From contig CAJXJM010000070.1 in assembly GCA_913054205.1 (NCBI GenBank), positions 1 to 9,135 of the forward strand: a stretch of DNA of 9,135 nt. Direction: 5' to 3'. Within the stretch, counting starts at the first letter, position 1. Every line of letters begins with the position of its first letter. The notes below the pieces were generated by a model. The model was not told the DNA's origin. It made no database searches and worked only from the letters and a program-made list of their open reading frames with translations. Below are positions 1 through 6,223 of this stretch, one piece after another. The position numbers and the translations under genes are program-made. Source of the DNA: an uncultured Rhodospirillaceae bacterium (GTDB lineage Bacteria > Pseudomonadota > Alphaproteobacteria > Rhodospirillales > UBA2165).

Positions 1-960
1 GTAGTGATTGCTCTTATTCTTGTTTGGCATGTAATCCGGGAGGGAGTGTTCCGCTAATCTCTGATCACGCATTTTTTGTTTGTCGACGGGATCGGTAAAA
101 CTGGTGAATATGGCGTACCAATAACAATTCTGCTCATCTATCGGAACATGCCATTGGGTGATGGTCATATCGCTCGACATTGGAATGGTGATGGCTGAAG
201 GGAAGACTTGATTGGTTACGCGAACATGGGTTTTGTCGTTCTCAAGATGCCGCAAAGTTTTGATGCGAATACCAAAATCTGTCTGTTCTGTGATGATTTC
301 CGGGCGATGGTAGTCGCGCAGCACCTGAGTGATTGGAATGTCGGTATCCGCCGCAGTGTCTCGAAATTGCTTGCCGTATTGATCATCTGGGTTTTCGTCT
401 TCAAAAAAACGATGAAGGAAAGAGGCGTGCGCCGGATCGATACCGACCTCAAGCGCTTGCAGCCAATTGCATTGCCATAGTCCTTTGAAGGCAAAAACGT
501 GGCTGTCTGGTGCTCTGAAGCAATCAAGTTCCGGGAAAGCAGGCGGCTCCCCTTCGCCCATGAAAGCAAAAATGATGCCGTTCTTTTCGACCACGGGATA
601 GGCCGTCGTTTTGATCTGCTCAAAAATTATTGAATCTGCAGGCTCACCCGGTTGTTCGGTACATTGACCATCCGTCGTGAAATGCCAGCCGTGAAACGGG
701 CATCTAAGCCCACCGTCTTCGAGACGGCCATAACATAAATCGACCCCGCGGTGCGGACATTGGCGATCGAGCAGGCCGAGTGCTCCTTCATCACTTCTAA
801 ATAATACCAAATCTTCGCCCATCAGCCTGATCGGAACGATCGGCCGATGATCATCCAACTCATCACTGAGGGCTGCCGGCATCCAATATTGACGCAGCAC
901 TTTTCCGGCAGGATGCCCCGGACCGGTGAGCGTCAATAAATCGTTTCTGTCTTGCTTCAT
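1..960 (-). CDS. Rieske aromatic ring-hydroxylating oxygenase, large subunit (3' end cut by window)
   Basis: Oxygenase component of a Rieske non-heme iron system, closest in style to phthalate 4,5-dioxygenase and vanillate demethylase subunits. Such enzymes use electrons from a separate reductase to hydroxylate or O-demethylate aromatic acids in the cytoplasm. Translation from the ATG at 958-960 gives 320 residues with no stop before the edge; the family is usually 330-450 residues. The Rieske [2Fe-2S] ligands are visible as CPHRG (C68, H70) and CPFHGWH (C87, H90). The mononuclear iron site is IDPAHASFLH (D175, H178, H183), preceded by NWLQALE. The third iron ligand near the C-terminus would lie outside the window. 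A GGAGG stands 12 nt upstream of the start. The gene is divergent from a MarR-type regulator and probably controlled by it. The substrate cannot be told, and no reductase gene is visible. Confidence 0.93.
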   Translation of the reverse strand, partial: MKQDRNDLLTLTGPGHPAGKVLRQYWMPAALSDELDDHRPIVPIRLMGEDLVLFRSDEGALGLLDRQCPHRGVDLCYGRLEDGGLRCPFHGWHFTTDGQCTEQPGEPADSIIFEQIKTTAYPVVEKNGIIFAFMGEGEPPAFPELDCFRAPDSHVFAFKGLWQCNWLQALEVGIDPAHASFLHRFFEDENPDDQYGKQFRDTAADTDIPITQVLRDYHRPEIITEQTDFGIRIKTLRHLENDKTHVRVTNQVFPSAITIPMSSDMTITQWHVPIDEQNCYWYAIFTSFTDPVDKQKMRDQRLAEHSLPDYMPNKNKSNHY

Positions 961-1024
961 AATTAAGGGTTTCCTCCGGCTCTATTGCTGAGCTTTTCTT
1001 GGGCTGCCTTACAGCTGTTTCTGG

Positions 1025-1053
1025 ATAGTACAAAAAATAGTTTGAACTTCCAA
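1025..1053 (-). promoter_or_regulatory. Candidate sigma70-type promoter of the Rieske oxygenase gene
   Basis: On the minus strand TTGGAA (plus positions 1048-1053) and TACTAT (1025-1030) are separated by exactly 17 bp. The predicted transcript would start near 1018, leaving a leader of about 58 nt that contains the GGAGG ribosome site. The -35 box lies within the right half of the palindrome at 1038-1056, so a repressor bound there would block it. Assigned by match to consensus and spacing only. Confidence 0.55.
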
Positions 1054-1056
1054 CTA
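1038..1056. promoter_or_regulatory. 19-bp palindromic operator, probable MarR-family binding site
   Basis: The sequence fits TAGTTnGAAnTTCnAACTA centred on C1047: eight of the nine base pairs flanking the centre are symmetric. It lies between the divergent oxygenase and MarR-type genes and overlaps the -35 boxes of both candidate promoters. Size and symmetry match what is known for MarR dimers, which bind 16-20 bp palindromes. That the adjacent regulator binds here is inference from position. Confidence 0.7.
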
Positions 1057-1070
1057 ATTTTTTATATAAT
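1042..1070 (+). promoter_or_regulatory. Strong sigma70-type promoter of the marR-like gene
   Basis: TTGAAC (1042-1047) and a perfect TATAAT (1065-1070) are separated by 17 bp. Transcription would start near 1077, about 27 nt before the ATG at 1104. The -35 box sits in the palindrome at 1038-1056, which suggests autorepression by the encoded regulator. Confidence 0.75.
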
Positions 1071-1103
1071 ACCACAAGGATTTGATATCATTGGATTTAT
1101 TTA

Positions 1104-1589
1104 ATGCATGATGAAGAACAAAATGATGACGCTGTAAAATTGGCGGCCTTGCCAAGTTATCTCGGCTATCAAATTCGCCAAGCTCAAACAGCGGTTTTTC
1201 GCGATATTGAAGCCAAGATGAAAAGCATTGGCGTGACGCCAGGTGAGTTCGGTTTGCTGACGATTGTGGGAGCCAATCCTGGCATCAATCAGAAGACGCT
1301 GACAAAATTATACGGGCTTGATAAGTCTACGCTTTCTTATGCGGTTAATCGACTGATGGACCGTAAATGGATTAACCGGAGAAGAAATGCCGAAGATGGT
1401 CGCTATTTCGGATTGTGGCTGACAAAGGTTGGACAAAACAAAGCCGAGCTTTCAACAACCAGCATCGAAGCTCAGGAATGCCTAATGGATACCGTGCTAG
1501 AGGTTGGTGAACGCGAGCAATTGTTGAACATGCTGATGCGGATTACGACAATTCTCGGAAATTCAGAGGCTCAATCCAAAACGTCGTAA
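1104..1589 (+). CDS. MarR-family transcriptional regulator
   Basis: A 161-residue winged-helix regulator of the MarR family, whose members are usually dimeric repressors released by small aromatic ligands. The winged helix-turn-helix spans about residues 45-109: VTPGEFGLLTIV leads in, DKSTLSYAVNRLMDR (73-87) is the likely recognition helix, and NRRRNAEDGRYFGLWLT (91-107) is the wing with the typical basic strand and DGR turn. The flanking helices (about 14-40 and 115-152) would make the dimer interface. The length is normal for the family. The start at 1104 has only a weak ribosome site (TTGGAT, 1092-1097). The gene is divergent from a Rieske oxygenase with a shared palindromic operator, so control of aromatic breakdown is the simplest reading. 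Its 3' end overlaps the convergent sensor gene by 19 bp. Confidence 0.93.
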   Translation: MHDEEQNDDAVKLAALPSYLGYQIRQAQTAVFRDIEAKMKSIGVTPGEFGLLTIVGANPGINQKTLTKLYGLDKSTLSYAVNRLMDRKWINRRRNAEDGRYFGLWLTKVGQNKAELSTTSIEAQECLMDTVLEVGEREQLLNMLMRITTILGNSEAQSKTS

Positions 1590-2956
1590 GGCGCGTCGCT
1601 ACCTGTTTCTTCCATAAGCTCGTTGATCTCTTTTTTCAAATCGATCATTCGCAATTCTCGTCCGACGGCTCCTTTTTCTTCAAATTCTTTGATAATTTTA
1701 AATCTGTCCTCCGGATTAGCGTAAAGACCATTCGCTTGCGCTCCGATCAAATCTTCCACTTCTAATCCGAACATTTCTGCAAAGCGCGGATTTGCATAAT
1801 GAATTATGCCTTCTTTTGAAATGTCCGAAATTGCCACACCCATCGGGCTTTGCTTCAGAATATCAAGCAATCGCCTTTCACTAGATATAAGTTGAGCGGT
1901 GCGATCCAATACGCGCTGTTGGACTTTTCGGTTTTGTTCAAAAAGGAACAGGGTAAATAGTGAAATCATTAAAGTTACAATCGATCCACCTACCAATAGG
2001 ATCGATGATGATTGCACGTTTGCCCCACCTATAAAGTCAGAGCTAACGGACCAGCTAAACTCAAGATCCGCTTTAGCGCTTTTTGTTCGAATTGAAGTGA
2101 TGTCTTCCGCCGTATGATGCTTGGCACCGTGGTGATACAATCTTTGAAGCGGGTTTTTTTCAGGCGTATCCGCTGCCCGGCCTCGTAGCATTAAATGAAG
2201 TCCAGTGGGTACGCGCAAATTGTAGAGCCCGTCTATCAAATTATTTAACCCGATCTTTCCTATAATAATCCCTTCCTGTTCTCCGTTGCGGACCGTTATA
2301 GCAACAAAAGCAGAGGCGTCCGATGATTTTGAAGTTTGCAACGCGCCAATTGTTAATTGATTTTTGTTTGCTTCTGCAGATTTTGCGGCGGCTTTGACAA
2401 GGGGATTTTCCGTCACTTCGGAGCCGGGAGACAAAAAGCCACTTTTATCGGTTGAATAGTCAACAATATATCGAGCAGAGGCATTACTCGTGAATTTCTG
2501 CTTTCTTACAAAAGCGATAGCATCCGGTATCAGGCCATCTTCTTGGTCTTTAAAAGCGCCGGCTGCATCGAGGAATTCTTTTTCCGTTACATTGCTGGAG
2601 CTATTAAATATTAATGCCAGGCTTTTGATTGGTGCATAGGTGATATCCAACCAGAAAAGAAAAGTTGAGGTGGCGCGTTCTGCCGATTGTTCCGCCTGAG
2701 CCTTCCAGTTCCTTTCCGCTTCTTCTCGCAAAACACGGCTAAGCATATTTGATGCGATGAGCCCGACAACTAAAATGGCAACAATTATACCAGCTCGGTT
2801 TAACGACATCCGCGACAACAAAAGTATGACTGGCGTAAATATTATAATGCCGATTAAATCGCCAGCCCACCAAGTGAGCCAGGTAAACTGAAGGGAGACG
2901 AATTGAATGTAGCTGCCTTGCAAAAGACTCGTGACGCCGATGGATGAACTTATCAA
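1571..2956 (-). CDS. MASE1/CHASE-like/PAS sensor protein, probably truncated
   Basis: Membrane sensor-like protein. The listed 461 codons begin at a TTG, the first possible start in a frame open up to 3199. In order: the C-terminal end of a MASE1 membrane domain (WLTWWAGDLIGIIIFTPVILLL, about 26-47, split here as WLTWWAGD and IIIFTPVILLL), a second membrane helix (54-72), a CHASE-like extracytoplasmic domain (about 90-300), a membrane helix (317-339), a signalling helix (340-362) and a PAS domain (about 362-430, with HYANPRFAEMFG). It ends in a charged helix (VGRELRMIDLKKEINELMEE) with no kinase, GGDEF or EAL output. The front half of MASE1 is missing and the PAS domain lacks its last strands. 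It follows a ridA-like gene on the same strand. The long open frame argues against old decay, yet without a good start and an output domain, normal function is doubtful. Confidence 0.7.
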   Translation of the reverse strand: MISSSIGVTSLLQGSYIQFVSLQFTWLTWWAGDLIGIIIFTPVILLLSRMSLNRAGIIVAILVVGLIASNMLSRVLREEAERNWKAQAEQSAERATSTFLFWLDITYAPIKSLALIFNSSSNVTEKEFLDAAGAFKDQEDGLIPDAIAFVRKQKFTSNASARYIVDYSTDKSGFLSPGSEVTENPLVKAAAKSAEANKNQLTIGALQTSKSSDASAFVAITVRNGEQEGIIIGKIGLNNLIDGLYNLRVPTGLHLMLRGRAADTPEKNPLQRLYHHGAKHHTAEDITSIRTKSAKADLEFSWSVSSDFIGGANVQSSSILLVGGSIVTLMISLFTLFLFEQNRKVQQRVLDRTAQLISSERRLLDILKQSPMGVAISDISKEGIIHYANPRFAEMFGLEVEDLIGAQANGLYANPEDRFKIIKEFEEKGAVGRELRMIDLKKEINELMEETGSDAPYDVLD

Positions 2957-3199
2957 GCAGATGAGGAGTGCGATGACAGCAAACTGCGAGGAGGTCTTAA
3001 AACTGCTAAAAGGATTGGCACTTCGGATAAATCTATCGATGAGATATTTGCCGGCGAGTGGTTGGAGGCAGGATCCAATTGCAATACCAATGCTGGTTTG
3101 GACGGTTAGAGCATCAAAACTCCAGCCGTTAAAGAAGGTCCAACCATTTATGACGAGTGCGCCAAAAAATTCAAAAATATAGGTGTGTTGATTAGTCGA
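2957..3199 (-). pseudogene. Start-less 5' extension of the MASE1 sensor (remnant)
   Basis: These 81 codons continue the frame of the sensor gene upstream without a stop, and translate to sequence resembling the middle of a MASE1 domain (FFGALVINGW, then TSIGIAIGSCLQPLAGKYL). No ATG, GTG or TTG occurs in the frame. The frame is closed by TGA at 3200-3202, inside the last codons of the ridA-like gene. MASE1 homology therefore starts where ridA ends, which suggests that a deletion or rearrangement removed the sensor's original 5' end. Use of an unusual start such as ATT cannot be excluded. Confidence 0.6.
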
Positions 3200-3617
3200 T
3201 CACGGCGATCGCGTTGACCTCCAAGAGACAGCGCGGATCAGTCGCGAGGCGGACAATCTGAACCGTTGTTGAAGCCGGACTATGATCGGTGAAATACTCA
3301 TTCCAGACTTTATTCAAATCGTCTTGCATTTCCATGTCTGTGAGAAAACGGTCGCATACTATGACATCTGCAAAGGTGGCTCCGGCGGCTTCCAATCCAT
3401 GTTTTAGATTTTCCATAACCGCGCGAGCTTGCCCTTCCATGTCGTCGGGCATGGAATCAAACTCTTCAGGGCGATGCGGATGATGGTGGTAGACCGGCGC
3501 TGCAGTAACACCAGCGCAATAAATCGTTGAGCCACCGGTAACTTTGATCGCCGGTGCATAGGGCATCCACATGTCCGGCGCATCAGGCCAGTGTAAGTGT
3601 TCAATTTGTTTTGTCAT
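3192..3617 (-). CDS. RidA/YjgF/UK114-family protein lacking the catalytic arginine
   Basis: A 141-residue Rid-family protein. Classical RidA is a trimeric cytoplasmic enzyme that hydrolyses reactive enamines/imines made by PLP enzymes. The family pattern is visible: GQARAVMENLKHGLEAAGATFADVIV (62-87, read as GQARAVMENLK plus HGLEAAGATFADVIV), then a helix with NKVWNEYF, and the C-terminal LLEVNAIAVI (131-140). The position corresponding to the catalytic Arg105 of E. coli RidA (P-A-R-S) reads P-A-S-T (114-117), so the arginine is absent. This is typical of Rid subgroups not known to have the deaminase activity. A His-rich stretch (HHHPHRP, 44-50) fills a loop near the expected pocket. GGGGAG lies 8 nt upstream of the start. 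The 29-bp gap from glnS suggests co-transcription. The substrate is unknown. Confidence 0.88.
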   Translation of the reverse strand: MTKQIEHLHWPDAPDMWMPYAPAIKVTGGSTIYCAGVTAAPVYHHHPHRPEEFDSMPDDMEGQARAVMENLKHGLEAAGATFADVIVCDRFLTDMEMQDDLNKVWNEYFTDHSPASTTVQIVRLATDPRCLLEVNAIAVID

Positions 3618-3646
3618 TTTAACTTCTCCCCTTACGAATTTAAATT

Positions 3647-5347
3647 TTAGCCTTTGGCTTTCACTTTAGCCCAATTGTCTCTCAAGCCAATGGTTTGATT
3701 GAAGACAAGTTCATCTGAGGTCGCGGTTTTGTCGAGGCAGAAATACCCGAGGCGTTCAAATTGAACTGTTTCCCCATGTTTAGCATTTTGCAAAGCGGGT
3801 TCAAGTTTGCAACCGGTTAATATAGATAACGAGTTTGAATTAATGTCCTCTAAAAAATCACCCGCGCCGCCACCCGGAATTTCTTCCGTAAACAAATGCT
3901 CATACTGATGAATTCTGGCACCGACAGCATGGGCCGTTGATACCCAGTGAAGCGTTGCTTTGACCTTGCGGCCATCTGGCGCGTTACCACCTTTTGTTTC
4001 TGGGTCATAGGTGCAGCGCAGTTCGACAATTTCGCCGTTGTCGTCTTTGATCGCTTCGGTGCAGGTGACAAAATAGGCGTAGCGCAACCGTACTTCTCGG
4101 CCTGGTGCCAAACGGAAAAACTTTTTCGGCGGGTCTTCCATGAAGTCATCTCGCTCGATATAGAGCTCCCGGCTAAAAGGAACCTTGCGTTTGCCAGCGG
4201 TTTCATCGTTTGGATTATTAAGGGCATCAAGCTCTTCCGATTGATCTTCAGGATAATTCTCGATCACGACTTTTAAAGGATTGAGGACGGCCATGCGGCG
4301 TTCGGCATGTGTGTTTAAATGATCCCTCACGCAGGCTTCAAGCGCTTGTACTTCAAGGGTTGCATTTGATTTTGAAACGCCAATTCGACCAGCAAAGTCA
4401 CGGATTGCCGCCGCTGGATAGCCGCGCCGGCGATACCCGCTGATCGTAGGCATGCGGGGATCATCCCAGCCTTCGACATGGCCTTCGTTTACCAATTGCA
4501 TGAGGCGACGTTTAGATAAAACTGTATAGGTCAGATTGAGCCGAGCGAACTCATATTGGTGAGGCTCGGATGGCACCGGAAGGTTCTTGATCAGCCAGTC
4601 ATAAAGCGGTCGATGGTCTTCAAACTCCAACGTGCAAATAGAGTGTGTGATCTCCTCAATCGCATCTGATTGGCCGTGGGCAAAATCATAATTAGGATAT
4701 ATGCACCAATCCTTGCCCGTGCGCGGATGCTCGGCATGCAGGATGCGATAAATCACCGGATCGCGCAGATTGATATTTCCTGAGGACATATCGATTTTAG
4801 CACGTAATACTTTGGCACCATTTTCAAACTCACCAGCCCGCATACGCTGAAACAGATCAAGGCTTTCTTCCGGTGCACGGTCCCTGTAGGGGCTGTTGGT
4901 ACCGGATTCGGTCAAGGTGCCGCGGTGCTCGCGAATTTCATCGGCAGTCAAATCGTCGACATAGGCCAAGCCTTCGGTGATCAGATGTTGGGCCCAGACA
5001 TAAAGCTGCTCAAAATAATCAGATGTATAATAAAGGTGATCGCCCCAATTGAAACCCAACCAGCGCACGTCCTCTTGAATGGCATCGATGTATTCCTGCT
5101 CTTCTTTGGCTGGATTGGTGTCATCAAAACGCAAATGACAGCGGCCGCCAAATTCCTCGGCAATGCCGAAATTTAAAACAATCGATTTTGCGTGTCCGAT
5201 GTGGAGATAGCCGTTTGGTTCTGGCGGAAATCGCGTAACGACCGATGATTTGCGCCCAGAATTCAAATCTTCATGCACAATATCGCGTATAAAATCGCGC
5301 GATCCTTCATCATCTTCGGTCGTGATGGGTGTATCTGATGGGCTCAT
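3647..5347 (-). CDS. glnS: Glutaminyl-tRNA synthetase
   Basis: Class I aminoacyl-tRNA synthetase that charges tRNA-Gln with glutamine. The 566 residues match the usual bacterial length (about 550-580). The HIGH signature is [15 protein letters not shown] (HIGH at 49-52), followed by [16 protein letters not shown]. The KMSKS counterpart is VLSKR (276-280), the form typical of GlnRS. The C-terminal half carries the two anticodon-binding beta-barrels, with [18 protein letters not shown] and the late GYFCLDKT segment. GlnRS is told from glutamyl-tRNA synthetase by this two-barrel C-terminus and by motifs such as [17 protein letters not shown] (215-231). The ATG at 5345-5347 has no clear ribosome site, but is the only start that keeps the normal N-terminus. 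The ridA-like gene follows after 29 bp. Many Alphaproteobacteria instead make Gln-tRNA with GatCAB, so the presence of glnS is mildly informative about lineage. Confidence 0.98.
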   Translation of the reverse strand: MSPSDTPITTEDDEGSRDFIRDIVHEDLNSGRKSSVVTRFPPEPNGYLHIGHAKSIVLNFGIAEEFGGRCHLRFDDTNPAKEEQEYIDAIQEDVRWLGFNWGDHLYYTSDYFEQLYVWAQHLITEGLAYVDDLTADEIREHRGTLTESGTNSPYRDRAPEESLDLFQRMRAGEFENGAKVLRAKIDMSSGNINLRDPVIYRILHAEHPRTGKDWCIYPNYDFAHGQSDAIEEITHSICTLEFEDHRPLYDWLIKNLPVPSEPHQYEFARLNLTYTVLSKRRLMQLVNEGHVEGWDDPRMPTISGYRRRGYPAAAIRDFAGRIGVSKSNATLEVQALEACVRDHLNTHAERRMAVLNPLKVVIENYPEDQSEELDALNNPNDETAGKRKVPFSRELYIERDDFMEDPPKKFFRLAPGREVRLRYAYFVTCTEAIKDDNGEIVELRCTYDPETKGGNAPDGRKVKATLHWVSTAHAVGARIHQYEHLFTEEIPGGGAGDFLEDINSNSLSILTGCKLEPALQNAKHGETVQFERLGYFCLDKTATSDELVFNQTIGLRDNWAKVKAKG

Positions 5348-5483
5348 TTATGCGTAGACCGTTCATAATATTGATGTGGAAAAAAGGTAGGCATTATGTA
5401 TCTCACAAATTGCCAAATAAAAAGCCTGGAGACCAAGCTTTTGTGGAATGTGAGTGTGACCTAGAAGTTAAAAAATCCGGCTG

Positions 5484-5497
5484 GAGTAACGTTACTC
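5484..5497. repeat. Perfect 14-bp palindrome at the 3' end of the SYLF gene
   Basis: GAGTAACGTTACTC is identical on both strands and contains the stop codon of the minus-strand SYLF gene. In the transcript it could fold as a 5-bp hairpin with an ACGT loop. A run of six U follows about 8 nt beyond the stem, through CAGCCGGA. That is too far and the stem too weak for a standard intrinsic terminator, so its role as terminator or protein site is open. Confidence 0.4.
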
Positions 5498-6181
5498 GCT
5501 CAGATTTTGGCGAAGAACATTCGCCTGTGCATTCTGATGAGCATGATCAATGAGAATAGCGCGGGGCTCTACCGCCCCTCCATAATATTCCGAGTTTAGG
5601 TCATTGCGTCGAACAATGGCTGAGCCTTCCAGTGAAACGCCACCGAACAATCCCTTTGAATCACTATAAGCGATAATATCTGCGCCGAGGTTTGACGTTA
5701 CCGATCCTTCGATGCCGGTGCCGACAGTGCCGACGGCTATACCGGCATCGGCAGAGAATTTACCCTGATGTTTCATCAGCGCAGCAACAGCGGCGGGGCT
5801 CCGAATAATCAAAATTACGCCGGATTTTTGACCGCCAAATTGCAGGCCCCAGCTGCCGGAAGCCAATGTGTAAAATGCCGGGTAACCCCAATCGCCATTT
5901 TTATTTTTGGCGATCAAAAGGCCATTGCCGCCTTCCGCGCCGACAAAAAAGCCAACTTTGTAAACCGACGGAAAGATCGCAACTCCAGCCGCTTTTTTAA
6001 GCTGACTGTTGAACCGTTCGAGATCGGCCCGGTTTTTGAGAATATTTAAAGTGCGCGCCGCAGATGTAACCAATGCTTCCGAAGTTGGTATTTTTGGCCC
6101 GCTGGCACAGGCGGATAGGCCAATTGCAAAGGTGGTCAAAATAGTAATTAATTTTAGCTTGCGGCTAATTAAATCGAGCAT
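5492..6181 (-). CDS. SYLF/Ysc84-domain lipoprotein
   Basis: A 229-residue secreted lipoprotein with a SYLF (Ysc84) domain, a fold known in eukaryotes to bind phosphoinositides. Its bacterial role is poorly defined and generally assumed to be at the envelope. The N-terminus has a basic start (RKLK), a hydrophobic stretch and the lipobox LSAC, with lipidation expected at C25. Alanine at +2 predicts outer-membrane sorting. The SYLF domain covers about residues 60-213: GVAIFPSVYKVGFFVGAEGG, then GSWGLQFGGQKSGVILII, and the hallmark GLFGGVSLEGS (177-187). The length is typical. GAGG lies 10 nt upstream of the ATG. It follows the EAL-like gene by 42 bp on the same strand with no terminator seen between them, so the two may be co-transcribed. 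Confidence 0.93.
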   Translation of the reverse strand: MLDLISRKLKLITILTTFAIGLSACASGPKIPTSEALVTSAARTLNILKNRADLERFNSQLKKAAGVAIFPSVYKVGFFVGAEGGNGLLIAKNKNGDWGYPAFYTLASGSWGLQFGGQKSGVILIIRSPAAVAALMKHQGKFSADAGIAVGTVGTGIEGSVTSNLGADIIAYSDSKGLFGGVSLEGSAIVRRNDLNSEYYGGAVEPRAILIDHAHQNAQANVLRQNLSE

Positions 6182-6223
6182 TTGCCGATATCCTCTACAG
6201 ACTGAAAATGCAAATAGTGTGAG

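Noticed and set aside
208..623. Open frames on both strands inside the Rieske gene (208-480 plus, 216-623 minus)
   Set aside because: They overlap the well-supported Rieske oxygenase frame completely and show no recognisable domain; they are other-frame shadows.
1011..1018. ACAGCTGT palindrome in the oxygenase leader
   Set aside because: Eight bases of symmetry are common by chance and the site lies downstream of the likely transcription start.
863..1075. 70-residue minus-strand frame across the oxygenase start and promoter region
   Set aside because: It covers the promoter and operator and runs into the oxygenase in another frame. It has no ribosome site or homology that I recognise.
5329..5553. 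74-residue plus-strand frame between the glnS and SYLF gene ends
   Set aside because: It overlaps the glnS start and the SYLF 3' end. It has no clear ribosome site or known motif, and the gap is better read as the glnS upstream region.
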